Part shown: one piece after another, positions 16,596-25,737 of the stretch | Position numbering within the stretch: position 1 is the first letter of the stretch | How the letters are laid out: each line of letters starts with the position of its first letter | Source of the DNA: Deltaproteobacteria bacterium | Lineage (GTDB): Bacteria > Desulfobacterota > Desulfomonilia > Desulfomonilales > Desulfomonilaceae | DNA length: 64,000 nt | NCBI GenBank assembly: GCA_016875095.1 | Contig: VGSG01000003.1 | Coordinates: forward strand, 1 to 64,000 | Reading direction: 5' to 3' | The notes under the pieces: generated by a model | Databases searched by the model: none | Seen by the model: only the letters and a program-made list of their open reading frames with translations | What the model was told of the DNA's origin: nothing | Made by a program: the position numbers and the translations under genes

Positions 16596-17798
16596 ATGAG
16601 AGAAGTAGTAATTGCAGGCTATCTGAGGACCGCTCAGTCTCGATCTCGTCCCAATGATCCTGCGCGGGACGTTTTTTGTCGATTGAGAGCCGACGAGCTG
16701 CTGGCAAAGCTCTTACCGGAGCTCATCAAGAGGATCGGCATCGAGGCCGCTGAGGTGGACGATTTCCTTGTGGGATCGGCCATGGGCGTCAGCGAGCAAT
16801 GGACATACGGTGGCCGCAACCCGATCTTTCTAGCCAACCTGCCCAACACCATAGCCGCGAAATTTCTCGATCAGCAGTGTGGATCATCCATGGCGGCGAT
16901 TCACGTGGGTTTCATGGAAGTCGCGATGGGATTCGCGGATATCGTCATGATCGGCGGCATGGAGCATATGACTCGAGTGCCAATGGGCGGGCCCTTGGTG
17001 GATCGTGGGGCTATCATGCCGAACATGTCGTTGTTTGCGGCTCCTGAATTCCTGCATTGGGACATGATGACCGCCATGAATATGGGGCTCACCGCCCAGA
17101 AGCTCTACAAACAGAGCGGCTTTACGCGTGAAGACATGGACAAGTGGTCTGTGAGATCGCATCAGCTTGCCGCAAAAGCTCAAGCAGAGGGTTTTTTCGA
17201 CGGCGAGATACTTCCGATTGAGGCCCCGCAGGCTGACGGCACAGTAATGACGGTTGACAAGGACCAGGGCATACGAGGCGACACGACCCTGGAAGGCCTG
17301 GCTCAGCTCAAACCGGCATTCAAGGAAGGTCATGAGATCACCGCGGGAAATTCCTCGCCCCTGAACGCGGCCGCCACCTCTATGATGCTCATGTCAAAAG
17401 AGACGGCCAAGAAAAAGGGCATCAAGCCGCTGGCTACTATTCGGTCAATCGGCTTCGCCGGAGTAGATCCCACTATCATGGGCGCGGGACCTGTGCCTGC
17501 GAGCAAGAAAGCGCTTGAAACCGCAGGGCTCCAGGCGTCGGACATAAATTTCTGGGAGATCAACGAGGCCTTCGCGATTGTGGCGTTGAACTGCATCAAA
17601 GAACTGGGCCTTAATCCGGACACGGTTAACGTCATGGGCGGCGGCGCCGCGATTGGTCATGCCCTGGGAGCCACGGGCGTCAGGCTTGTGGGCACATTAG
17701 CCCGAATCCTTGACAAGAAGGGCGGACGCTACGGTTGCGCGAATGCATGTGTGGGCGGAGGCCAAGGCGTAGCCACCATTATCGAGAAAGAGAATTAA
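16596..17798 (+). CDS. fadI: Acetyl-CoA acyltransferase (thiolase)
   Basis: 400 residues from the ATG at 16596 with AAGGAGA upstream; a start at 16575 is less likely. Catalytic residues are visible: nucleophilic Cys in DQQCGSSMAA, His in GGGAAIGHALGATG and the C-terminal Cys in NACVGGGQGVA. NEAFA is conserved in INEAFAIVAL. It cleaves 3-ketoacyl-CoA to acetyl-CoA and shortened acyl-CoA, or condenses in reverse. It is the third enzyme gene of the beta-oxidation operon, 52 bp after the dehydrogenase. The symbol is by operon context with fadJ; atoB/fadA type naming is equally possible. Confidence 0.88.
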   Translation: MREVVIAGYLRTAQSRSRPNDPARDVFCRLRADELLAKLLPELIKRIGIEAAEVDDFLVGSAMGVSEQWTYGGRNPIFLANLPNTIAAKFLDQQCGSSMAAIHVGFMEVAMGFADIVMIGGMEHMTRVPMGGPLVDRGAIMPNMSLFAAPEFLHWDMMTAMNMGLTAQKLYKQSGFTREDMDKWSVRSHQLAAKAQAEGFFDGEILPIEAPQADGTVMTVDKDQGIRGDTTLEGLAQLKPAFKEGHEITAGNSSPLNAAATSMMLMSKETAKKKGIKPLATIRSIGFAGVDPTIMGAGPVPASKKALETAGLQASDINFWEINEAFAIVALNCIKELGLNPDTVNVMGGGAAIGHALGATGVRLVGTLARILDKKGGRYGCANACVGGGQGVATIIEKEN

Positions 17799-17924
17799 GA
17801 GTTCTGATTCCTAACATCGGTCCCGGAGTTGGGTGCCATTCGCGTCATTCGGCGGAAGCCCATAGGCGTTAACTTGAAGGATCTTGGCATGTGATTTCAA
17901 ATAGTTAACTCAACTGCATCCCAT

Positions 17925-17957
17925 CACCCCGGACTTGATCCGGGGTTCGCCGGGGTG
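17925..17957. repeat. Palindromic repeat with nested arms
   Basis: CACCCCGG at 17925-17932 pairs with CCGGGGTG at 17950-17957, and CCCCGGACTTGATCCGGGG forms an alternative inner hairpin. It lies 126 bp after the thiolase stop, directly before a second palindromic unit, and could form the 3' end of the transcript. It resembles the short palindromic repeats scattered in many proteobacterial genomes. Confidence 0.55.
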
Positions 17958-17991
17958 ACGACTCGGAGTGATGAGGCCCTCCTTGAGGACC

Positions 17992-18084
17992 GTAGGATGC
18001 GGTGAGCCCGCGTTGCGCTGGCGAACCGCATCGCTCGCGGTCCGGGCTCGATTGATGGGGTTCGCTTCGCTCACCGCATCCTAC
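17992..18084. repeat. Inverted-repeat element with 16-bp perfect ends
   Basis: GTAGGATGCGGTGAGC (17992-18007) and its exact reverse complement (18069-18084) bound a 93-bp element. The interior contains further inverted segments (CGAACCGCATC, GGTTCGCTTCGC). It has the form of a palindromic MITE or REP-like unit and lies between the thiolase and the next acyl-CoA dehydrogenase gene, partitioning the block in two. No coding potential. Confidence 0.65.
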
Positions 18085-18149
18085 CACGCTAAGCTTAGCG
18101 TTGGATTTTGATTTGTGGGAAATATAGCGACTTTCGTAAGGGAGGCCCT

Positions 18150-19259
18150 ATGGCTGACTTCACTTTGGACGAGGATCAACGGCAAATTCAGGATATGGCC
18201 CGCAAATTCGCGGCGAACGAACTCAGACCTATTGCCCGAGAGTGCGATGAGGAGGCCGTGGCCCCTTCTGAGGTCCTGGATAAAGTATGGGAGCTCGGTT
18301 TCTGCGCGAATGCCATTCCCGAGAACTACGGTGGGTACGACTTGGGCCGATCGGCCCTCACGTCCGCCATCATGGTTGAGGAGTTGGCATGGGGTGATCT
18401 GGGGCTGACGATGGCGGCGCTTTCCCCGCTTCTCATGATGGTCCCCATATTGGAATTCGGCGCCGATGAGCAGAAAGAGGAGTGGCTTCCCAAATTCTGC
18501 GGCGAACGCTTCTTTCCAGGCACGGCAGCCATCATGGAGCCCAGAATTGTCTTTGATCCCCTTGAGCTGGGAACCACGGTGGAAACTCAGGGAGAGAACG
18601 TGGTCATCAGCGGCAAGAAATGCATGGTTCCTTTGGCGGATCAAGCCGAGCACATACTGGTTTATGCATCCCCAAGAAATGGAGACGCCCCGCAGCCGGT
18701 CAAGGCCGTCATTGTTGACAGGAACACCCCGGGACTCTCGATCGGGCCGAAAGAGAAGAACTTGGGCCTGAATGCTCTCCCGCTGTTTCCGGTAGCCTTT
18801 GACCAGTGCGTGGTTCCGGCCTCACGATGCGTGGGCCGCGACCGGGGGATCGATTACATGAAACTGCTCAACCTCTCAAGGGCCAATCTCAGCGCTATGG
18901 CTGTAGGCGTAGCGAGAGCCTCTCATGAGTACGCCCTGACGTACGCAAAAGAACGATTCGCATTTGGAGAGCCCATTGCGTGCCGGCAATCCATTGCGTT
19001 CATGTTGGCCGAAGCTGCGATGGAGATTGACGGCATGCGTCTTCTTGCGTGGCGGGCTGCCTGGCGACTGGACCGAAATGAGGATGCCACCAAAGACGCG
19101 GGACTGGCCAAGATGTATTGCGCGGAACAGGCAATGAAAGTCGTCGATTACGGCGTGCAGATCCTTGGCGGTCACGGCTATATCCGAGAGCATCCGGTCG
19201 AAATGTGGTTCAGGAACGGGAGAAGCTTCTCCATAACGGAGGGCTTGGCCATCGGGTGA
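18150..19259 (+). CDS. Acyl-CoA dehydrogenase, unusual short C-terminus
   Basis: 369 residues from the ATG at 18150 with GGAGG eight bases upstream. The overall fold is recognisable (MADFTLDEDQRQIQDMARKF at the N-terminus, GVQILGGHGYIREHPVEMW near the end). It ends SITEGLAIG, so the tail that normally runs beyond the catalytic Glu region (YEGTxEIQ and about 12 more residues) is missing. The usual TEP/TEAxAGSD segment is also degenerate (AAIMEPRIVFDPLELG). Together with the following dehydrogenase gene this suggests a non-catalytic or specialised subunit of a heteromeric enzyme, as known for some steroid and dicarboxylate acyl-CoA dehydrogenases; this is inference. Confidence 0.85.
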   Translation: MADFTLDEDQRQIQDMARKFAANELRPIARECDEEAVAPSEVLDKVWELGFCANAIPENYGGYDLGRSALTSAIMVEELAWGDLGLTMAALSPLLMMVPILEFGADEQKEEWLPKFCGERFFPGTAAIMEPRIVFDPLELGTTVETQGENVVISGKKCMVPLADQAEHILVYASPRNGDAPQPVKAVIVDRNTPGLSIGPKEKNLGLNALPLFPVAFDQCVVPASRCVGRDRGIDYMKLLNLSRANLSAMAVGVARASHEYALTYAKERFAFGEPIACRQSIAFMLAEAAMEIDGMRLLAWRAAWRLDRNEDATKDAGLAKMYCAEQAMKVVDYGVQILGGHGYIREHPVEMWFRNGRSFSITEGLAIG

Positions 19260-19335
19260 GAATCGACCTGATCTCTCTGACCTCCTGGAGCATAACCCAG
19301 TAAGGATCACGTAAACGCTTCGTGAGGATTTCGTC

Positions 19336-20541
19336 ATGATAGATTTTGAACTCAAGCCCGAGACAAAGCAGTTGCAGCAAATGACCGCGGCTGTCGCCAA
19401 CGGTGTTTTTCGGCCTGTTTCACGGTACTACGACGATCACGAGCACGAAAAGGTGAAGGAGCTTTACGCGCTCGTTGAGAGTATGACCCCACCCGTGCGG
19501 AAGGAGACGGAAGGCGAGGGCAAGAAGCGTTCCGGGCGAGGTCTGGCCCAGGGACCCGAACCCAATGTGGCGCTTGTGGTGAGCATGGAAGAATTGGCCT
19601 GGGGTGACACGGGCATTCTGCTCTGCTGGCCTCAGCGGGGTCTTGGCAATTCCGCGATAGAGGCGGTGGGGACTCCTGAGCAAAAAGCCCGATTCGCGGG
19701 CAAGTTCGCCGCGATGGCCATAACTGAGCCGGGGGCCGGCTCTGACACGGCCGCAATCACTTCCACCGCGAGACTCGATCCTGAAACAAACGAATGGATC
19801 ATCAATGGGGAAAAAATCTTTGTCACGTCAGGCTATCACTGCGATGCGGTGGTTGTCTGGGCAACGTTGGACAAAAGTAAGGGCCGAGCTGCGATCAAGA
19901 GCTTTGTGGTGGAAAAAGGCGTCCCGGGCATGACGGTCACCAAGGTGGAAAAGAAGCTTGGTATCAGAGCTTCCGATACCGCAGCGATTGTCTTTGAAGA
20001 TTGCCGCATCCCCTACGACAATATCCTGGGCAGCCCGGAAATCCAGAACCGCGGCGAGGCGGGCCTGGGCGGTGTGATGAAAACCTTTGACGCGACCCGA
20101 CCGGGGGTTGCCGCGATGGCCATCGGAGTGGCGCGGGCCGCGTTGGAGTTCACCAAGACGAAGCTTGAGTCGGAAGGGCACACGTTTCCCTACGGCAGAA
20201 GCCCGCTCCATCTGAATGCTATTCAGAAGTCCATTTTGGAAATGGAGGCCGAACTGGAAGTTGCGCGCCTTCTGAACCTTCGAGCGGCCTCAATGCTTGA
20301 CACAGGGATTAGGAACAGCCTTGAAGCGTCGATGGCCAAGGCAAAGGCCGGCCGAGCCGCCACTCTCGTGACTCAGAAATGCGTTGAAATCCTTGGACCG
20401 ATAGGTTATTCAAGGGAGCATCTTGTGGAGAAGTGGCTCCGAGATTGCAAGATCACTGATATCTTCGAAGGAACAGGCCAAATTCAGATGCTCATCATAG
20501 CCCGCAGCATCCTGGGATTTTCGCGAGACATGCTCAAGTAA
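19336..20541 (+). CDS. Acyl-CoA dehydrogenase
   Basis: 401 residues. It has AITEPGAGSDTAAITS (FAD/substrate loop), FVTSGYHCDA, VEILGPIGYSREHLVEKW and a canonical C-terminus KITDIFEGTGQIQMLIIARS with the expected catalytic Glu. The N-terminal third has an atypical basic/acidic insertion (about 52-75, KETEGEGKKRSGRG) between the first helices. It lies 76 bp after the shortened dehydrogenase and is probably co-transcribed. Oxidises an acyl-CoA with ETF as electron acceptor; chain or ring specificity unknown. Confidence 0.9.
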   Translation: MIDFELKPETKQLQQMTAAVANGVFRPVSRYYDDHEHEKVKELYALVESMTPPVRKETEGEGKKRSGRGLAQGPEPNVALVVSMEELAWGDTGILLCWPQRGLGNSAIEAVGTPEQKARFAGKFAAMAITEPGAGSDTAAITSTARLDPETNEWIINGEKIFVTSGYHCDAVVVWATLDKSKGRAAIKSFVVEKGVPGMTVTKVEKKLGIRASDTAAIVFEDCRIPYDNILGSPEIQNRGEAGLGGVMKTFDATRPGVAAMAIGVARAALEFTKTKLESEGHTFPYGRSPLHLNAIQKSILEMEAELEVARLLNLRAASMLDTGIRNSLEASMAKAKAGRAATLVTQKCVEILGPIGYSREHLVEKWLRDCKITDIFEGTGQIQMLIIARSILGFSRDMLK

Positions 20542-20971
20542 GTCTCTTGTGTCCCCGCCTTCACAGGAATAACATGTGACAGGCCAGATCCAATCCAGCG
20601 GGCCGCTCCGATCATGAACCGTCGAGTCGAGAAATTCTGCTCGGCGGTTTTTCGTTGTTGAGAATGCTTTTCCATTCCTTCTACCATACTGCTCCCTGCA
20701 CAATACCTTGGCGCAATGCGGTCAAGAATTGCGTTGAATTCCGGCTGGGCTTGTTCTATCGTCTCATAGATCGTGAATACCCGCGCGCGCTGCGAGCTTC
20801 TCACCATAGCTCTTGGCGCGCTGGCGGCCTCGCAAAACAGCCCATGCCCTTCGATCCCGTGGCGCAAGGCGAAACGGCTCGATGCGGTTCCGATAAGAGA
20901 TGCATTCGGATTTCGGTTGGCGACGTGTGATCCATTTACACATACGGAAAAGAGAACAAAGGAGAACCGCA
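20542..20971. other. Intergenic gap before the TRAP-gcv-selenoprotein cluster
   Basis: 430 bases without a supported gene. Open frames on either strand here have no recognisable domain. I looked for a glycine riboswitch (the conserved GGAGAG and CCGAAGG type core) because of the downstream gcv genes and saw none. AAAGGAGA near 20960 is the ribosome site of the binding-protein gene. The promoter of the cluster must lie here, but no convincing -35/-10 pair stood out. Confidence 0.5.
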
Positions 20972-21985
20972 ATGGCACAAGGTGGTCGAACGAAAGGCAA
21001 GAGCACGCTGGGACGACGGGGGTTTATGAAGGCGACCGCGGCGATGGGAGGCGCTTTTATCCTCGGTAATCCGATGAGCATTTGGGCACAGGCCCAGAAA
21101 AGGATTTCCATAGCCACCGGCGGGATGGGCGGCGTGTACTATCCCATGGGAGGAGGAATAGCCGCGGTGATCAGCAAGTACGTGCCCAACGTGGAGGCGG
21201 CAGCCGAGGTCACGGCCGCGTCCGTGGACAACTGCAAGCTGGTAGCCGCGAAGAAATCCGATCTTGCGATTATCATGGGCGACGTGGGCTACGATGCATG
21301 GGCGGGAACCGGCAAATTCAAGGAAAAGTTGCCGATCGTGAACTTGGCCGTCCTGTATCCCAACGTCACGCAACTTGTAGCCAGAGAGGGGAAAGGGATC
21401 AAGCAGGTTTCGGACCTGAAGGGCAAGACCATCTCCACCGGCGCTCCCGGAAGCGGAGTAGAGATCATCGCGTTGAGAATCCTCGAGGCCAACGGCATCG
21501 ATCCCGACAAGGATATAAAGAGGGACCGGTTGGGCGCCTCCGAATCCGCCGGCGCGGTGAAAGATGGGAAGATGGACGCTTATTTCTGGTGCGGTGGAGT
21601 GCCCACGGCTTCCATACTGGATCTGGCAGCTTCTCCAGGGATGAAAATCTCCCTTATCTCTGATGCGGACGCGGTTCCAAAGATGACGGCCAAGTACGGC
21701 CCTGTTTATTACAAGATCACGATTCCCAAGGGCACGTACCCGGGGGTTGAGCAGGACGTGGCGGTGAGCGCGGTGGCGAACCTCCTGATTGCCCATGAAG
21801 CCATGGACGACAAGTTGGTTTACGACATACTTGCCGCGATCTTCGATCACAAACCGGAACTGGTGGCCATACACAAGCAGGCGGAGAGCATAGACCTCAA
21901 ATCCGCTGTTGTGGGGTCGCCCGTTCCTTTCCATAAAGGCGCGATAAAATACTTTAAAGACAAAGGCCTGGACATTAAGACGTGA
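20972..21985 (+). CDS. TAXI family TRAP transporter solute-binding protein
   Basis: 337 residues from the ATG at 20972 with AAAGGAGA upstream; a start at 20900 is rejected because it would bury the signal. The N-terminus has a Tat-type motif, GRRGFMKATAAMGG, followed by a hydrophobic stretch and a probable cleavage after IWAQA, so export in folded form is likely. The mature protein starts KRISIATGGMGGVYYPMGGG, typical of TAXI proteins. It delivers an organic acid or amino acid to the membrane permease. The next gene (DUF1850) overlaps it by four bases, and the permease follows, giving a complete TAXI transporter. Confidence 0.92.
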   Translation: MAQGGRTKGKSTLGRRGFMKATAAMGGAFILGNPMSIWAQAQKRISIATGGMGGVYYPMGGGIAAVISKYVPNVEAAAEVTAASVDNCKLVAAKKSDLAIIMGDVGYDAWAGTGKFKEKLPIVNLAVLYPNVTQLVAREGKGIKQVSDLKGKTISTGAPGSGVEIIALRILEANGIDPDKDIKRDRLGASESAGAVKDGKMDAYFWCGGVPTASILDLAASPGMKISLISDADAVPKMTAKYGPVYYKITIPKGTYPGVEQDVAVSAVANLLIAHEAMDDKLVYDILAAIFDHKPELVAIHKQAESIDLKSAVVGSPVPFHKGAIKYFKDKGLDIKT

Positions 21986-22461
21986 TACAGAGTTCGGGAC
22001 GCGGCGCCAAAGCGCTGCTTCTGTTGCTCGTGATTCTTGCAGCAGCCCTTCTTACAGTGGGGCTCTGCAAGAATCTGCTTTTCGTGCAGATCGACAACCC
22101 GAAAGCGCTGGCGCGGGTCTCTGAAGGAGACGAACTCGTCCACACCTACACACACTCAATGTATCACGCGCTCGTGAGCGAAAGATTCAGGATAGAACGG
22201 GGACATTTCAGGCTCCTTCATGTGAAAACAGATAGTTACGCTGCTCTGGAATACTTAGGCTTGGAGAGAAAAGAAGAGCCTAACGCGCACGGCGCATTCA
22301 CTGAGTTCTCGATCCCTGCCGCAAGCATGGGCAGTCACATGCTGCGGCTGAACGATCGTGACATCTCACTCGGAACGGATCAGGACCGGGACGGGCGCAT
22401 CCGTGTGAAACTGGTGGAAGCGCCCCTGTTGGTGTGCCTCGCATCCTTCTTCTGGAGATGA
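21982..22461 (+). CDS. DUF1850 domain protein of the TAXI transporter
   Basis: 159 residues, GTG start overlapping the preceding stop (GTGA), so translationally coupled. One N-terminal membrane anchor (about 10-30) precedes a beta-rich domain: SEGDELVHTYTHSMYHALVS, then ERGHFRLLHVKTDSYAALEYLG. This is the DUF1850 family, commonly encoded between TAXI binding proteins and TRAP permeases; the role is not established. Three bases separate it from the permease gene. Confidence 0.8.
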   Translation: MIQSSGRGAKALLLLLVILAAALLTVGLCKNLLFVQIDNPKALARVSEGDELVHTYTHSMYHALVSERFRIERGHFRLLHVKTDSYAALEYLGLERKEEPNAHGAFTEFSIPAASMGSHMLRLNDRDISLGTDQDRDGRIRVKLVEAPLLVCLASFFWR

Positions 22462-22464
22462 CGT

Positions 22465-24417
22465 ATGGAAGACCGGAAGACCGAATGGGTCGCCGAAGAG
22501 CAGCTCAAGAAGGTCGAAGAAGTCATTGAAAAGGAAGAGGGCGTAACCCGAAAGCCCAATCCGTACTGGGCGACGGTCATTACGATCTTAGCGGTAGCCA
22601 CCTCCGTCTTTGCCATCTATTGCGCGGTCGGCACGCTCACCACCCAGGTCCTGCGCGGAGTGCACGTAGCGCTCGTGCTCACCTTGGTCTTCCTTCATTA
22701 CCCGGCGACTAAGAGATTCAAGTATTCCGTCAACGTCGCGGACCTGATTCTGATCGTCCTCGGTCTTACGGCCATCGGTTATATGCTCGTCGATTTTGAG
22801 GAGTTCATCTACCGAGCAGTCACTCCGGACATATGGGACGATGTGTTCGGTGTGATTCTGATTCTTCTGATTCTTGAAGCCACCCGCAGAACTTCCGGCT
22901 GGATCATGCCCTCTACGGTTTTGGTCTTTCTGGCTTACGCCTACGTGGGACCGTGGCTCCCTTCCCCTTGGACCCATCGCGGCTATGATCTGGAGCGGAT
23001 TGTCGGGCACATGTACATGACGCTGGAGGGCATTTTCGGCGTTCCCATCGACGTTTCCTCCACCTTTATCATTATGTTCTGCATCTTCGGATCGTTCCTT
23101 CGAGTCTCCGGGGCAGGCAGGTTCTATGTAGACTTCGCGTTCACCGCGATGGGCAGGAAAGCCACCGGCGCAGGTCGCACCGTGGTGATGGCCTCTTTCT
23201 TTCTGGCGGGCGGCTCCGGCAGCGGTGTTGCCGACACGGTTACGGTCGGGTCCGTCGCGTACCCCATGCTCCAGAAAGCAGGTTACGACAAGGAAAATGC
23301 CGGTGGGTTACTATCGGCCGGAGGGCTCGGCGCTGTGCTCACGCCACCGGTTATGGGCGCGGCGGCCTTTCTGATCGCGGAATTCTTGAGGATCACCTAC
23401 CTGGACGTCATCAAGATGGCAGCCATCCCTGCATGCCTCTATTACTGGTCGCTTTTGCTCATGGTGGAATTCAACGCCAAGAAGTTCGGGATCAAATTGG
23501 TGGAGGTGGAAAAATCTTACAGTCTGTGGACGCTCACGCGGATGTACGGATACCACTTCTTTCCGGTTTTAGCGCTGGTGATAGGGTTGGTTTCCGGATT
23601 CACGCCCGCGATGGCTGTGGTCTACGCGCTCTTAACCTGTTTCTTGGCGTGTTTTATCCGTAGAGAGACGTGGTTCACCCCGAGGAGGCTCATTGAGGCT
23701 CTCAAAGGTGGAGCCATGAATGTGCTCAATGTTGCGGCGGTGTGCGCGTGCGCAGGGATTATCGTGGGCGTGGTGAGCCTCACAGGATTGGGGTTGAAGC
23801 TTTCTACGATTATCATCACTTACGCCGGCGGAAGCCTTTTCCTCACCGCGGTGTACACCGCGATCCTGCTGTGGATAATCGGTCTCGCAGTTCCTATCAC
23901 CGCCACCTACATAATTGCGGCCGTCATTGCGGCTCCTGCCCTTACCAAGCTCGGGGCGCCGGATTTTGCCGCCCACATGTTCATCTTTTACTACGCGGTC
24001 TTGTCCGAGGTTTCACCACCCACAGCTCTATCTCCGTTCGCAGCCGCGGCCTTGACCGGCGGCGACCCCTTCAAAACGACCATGATGGCTTGGAAATACA
24101 CCACCGTGGCGTTTGTCGTTCCTTTCATGTTCGTTCTCGATCCCTCGGGCCACGCCTTGCTTCTCAAAGGTGAAAGTCTCTCCGAAACCTTGTGGGTCAT
24201 TGCCACTTCATTCGCGGGCGTTTTTTCATTTGCGTCCGCCGCATCCGGATGGCTCCTGAGGAGATCGACACGAATAGAGCGGGCAATGCTCGCGATCGCC
24301 GGATTATGTCTCGTTCATCCGGCTATATGGACCGATATGATAGGCTTAGCGCTGGTAGGCCTGGCCTTCTTGCTACAAATCATCCTGAAGGAATCCCAGG
24401 CTGTAACAGTGAAATAG
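22465..24417 (+). CDS. TRAP transporter permease, fused small and large subunits (TAXI type)
   Basis: 650 residues. A cytosolic N-terminal helix (1-30, EEQLKKVEEVIEKEEG) is followed by about 4 membrane segments corresponding to DctQ and then a DctM-like module with about 12 segments. Key motifs are SFFLAGGSGSGVADTVTVGS and GGLGAVLTPPVMGAAAFLIAEF in the first half and AVPITATYIIAAVIAAPAL and LSEVSPPTALSPFAAAA in the second, the inverted repeats of the DctM fold. It imports the substrate using an ion gradient. It is 30 bp upstream of gcvT, which suggests glycine, a methylamine or a related amino acid as the substrate (inference). Confidence 0.93.
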   Translation: MEDRKTEWVAEEQLKKVEEVIEKEEGVTRKPNPYWATVITILAVATSVFAIYCAVGTLTTQVLRGVHVALVLTLVFLHYPATKRFKYSVNVADLILIVLGLTAIGYMLVDFEEFIYRAVTPDIWDDVFGVILILLILEATRRTSGWIMPSTVLVFLAYAYVGPWLPSPWTHRGYDLERIVGHMYMTLEGIFGVPIDVSSTFIIMFCIFGSFLRVSGAGRFYVDFAFTAMGRKATGAGRTVVMASFFLAGGSGSGVADTVTVGSVAYPMLQKAGYDKENAGGLLSAGGLGAVLTPPVMGAAAFLIAEFLRITYLDVIKMAAIPACLYYWSLLLMVEFNAKKFGIKLVEVEKSYSLWTLTRMYGYHFFPVLALVIGLVSGFTPAMAVVYALLTCFLACFIRRETWFTPRRLIEALKGGAMNVLNVAAVCACAGIIVGVVSLTGLGLKLSTIIITYAGGSLFLTAVYTAILLWIIGLAVPITATYIIAAVIAAPALTKLGAPDFAAHMFIFYYAVLSEVSPPTALSPFAAAALTGGDPFKTTMMAWKYTTVAFVVPFMFVLDPSGHALLLKGESLSETLWVIATSFAGVFSFASAASGWLLRRSTRIERAMLAIAGLCLVHPAIWTDMIGLALVGLAFLLQIILKESQAVTVK

Positions 24418-24447
24418 GGGAGCCGTTCTCTCTCCAAGGACGAGACA

Positions 24448-25737
24448 ATGCCTCAGGGAAAAAGAACACCTCTCTATGATTGGCATGTGGCCCACGGCGC
24501 GACCATGACGGGTTTTGCCGGCTGGGACATGCCGGTTTGGTATCCCACGGGCGCTGTGGCCGAGCACCGAACAGTCATAACCAATGCAGGTCTATTCGAC
24601 ACCAGCCATATGTGCGCGGTTTCGATCTCCGGACCTGACGCGTTTGACCTGCTCCAGCTCTGTGTTACCAAGGATCTGAACGCCTGTGTCGGCGCTACGA
24701 AGCGGCCCCTGCAGCCGGGGGACGGGGTTTTTGGCGCATACCTCAACGAAAGAGGTGAGCTGATCGATGACACTATCTTATATATGATTGCTCAAGGCGC
24801 GTACCTAAGTGTCGTAAACGCCGGTCACGGGAGGGAGATTGCGGAGCATCTCAAAGCGAACAGGGGCGGACGAGACGCGCGCGTGGAAGAGATCAGCCAC
24901 AAGGTGGGCAAGATTGACCTACAAGGCCCTTTATCCGCCAAGGTGCTCAAGAAGGTTCTCAACGACCCGCTCACGGTTCTGAGCGACATACAATACTTCG
25001 GTTTCAAAGGATATTTTGAAGAGCAGCAGCAACCGAGCGATGTCAGGCTCATAGACGGCACACCGATCATGTTATCGCGAACGGGCTTTACCGGCGAATT
25101 CGGCTTTGAGATCTTGGTAAGTCGGGATCGACTCCTCTCCGTGTGGGAAAACATACTCCCCGCGGGACAAGACCAAGGCCTTATTGCATGCGGGCTCGCC
25201 GCCCGAGACTCTCTCAGGGCCGGGGGCATGTTACCTCTTTCGCATCAGGACATGGGATCTTGGCCGTTTATCAATAATCCCTGGACCTTCGTTCTGCCTT
25301 TTGATGATGAGGGCAAAAGCTTTACCAAGAAGTTTGTCGGCGATGTGGTCCTCGCGGAAAGGGAGAGGGCAGAGCACACCTATGCGTTTGTAGGATATGA
25401 TCCACGGAAGGTTTCAGGGAAAGGGCTTTCCGTTGTCATAGATTCCGGCGGTAACGAAATCGGCGTGGTATTGACCTGCGTGAGCGACATGGCCATAGGG
25501 CTCTCGAGCGGCCGGATTTTCAGCATTTCGAGCCCGGACAAGCCCAGGGACTTCAAACCCGGGGGCCTGAGTTGCGGCTTCGTGCGCGTAAGAACAGCGC
25601 TCGCTATCGGCCAGGAGGTCGAACTTCGAGACAGCAGGCGAACTATCAAGGTGAGAATCGTGGACGACGTTCGGCCGGATCGAACCGCTCGTCGTCCTAT
25701 ACACGATATGCTGCGAGATAAGGAGGAATTGAAATGA
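24448..25737 (+). CDS. gcvT: Aminomethyltransferase (glycine cleavage T protein)
   Basis: 429 residues, somewhat longer than the usual 360-370. MPQGKRTPLYDWHVAHGATM, FAGWDMPVWYP, GLFDTSHM and the catalytic Asp in GELIDDTILYMI are as in GcvT; RTGFTGEFGFEI and CGLAARDSLRAGGM are further family signatures. The C-terminal barrel continues to about 420. It transfers the methylene group from the aminomethyl-lipoyl H protein to tetrahydrofolate, releasing ammonium. AAGGA precedes the ATG and the stop overlaps gcvH (ATGA). Confidence 0.93.
   Translation: MPQGKRTPLYDWHVAHGATMTGFAGWDMPVWYPTGAVAEHRTVITNAGLFDTSHMCAVSISGPDAFDLLQLCVTKDLNACVGATKRPLQPGDGVFGAYLNERGELIDDTILYMIAQGAYLSVVNAGHGREIAEHLKANRGGRDARVEEISHKVGKIDLQGPLSAKVLKKVLNDPLTVLSDIQYFGFKGYFEEQQQPSDVRLIDGTPIMLSRTGFTGEFGFEILVSRDRLLSVWENILPAGQDQGLIACGLAARDSLRAGGMLPLSHQDMGSWPFINNPWTFVLPFDDEGKSFTKKFVGDVVLAERERAEHTYAFVGYDPRKVSGKGLSVVIDSGGNEIGVVLTCVSDMAIGLSSGRIFSISSPDKPRDFKPGGLSCGFVRVRTALAIGQEVELRDSRRTIKVRIVDDVRPDRTARRPIHDMLRDKEELK

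Noticed and set aside
19257-19320. UGA at the end of the first short acyl-CoA dehydrogenase as a possible selenocysteine
   Set aside because: The frame hits another stop within five codons and there is no family reason for Sec here.
20542-20971. Glycine riboswitch upstream of the gcv cluster
   Set aside because: The conserved core sequences were not found in either strand of the gap or in the 30-bp space before gcvT.
20484-20978. Minus-strand open frame of 164 codons in the gap before the TRAP cluster
   Set aside because: It overlaps the end of a solid gene and the start of another, with no domain or ribosome site; treated as non-coding.
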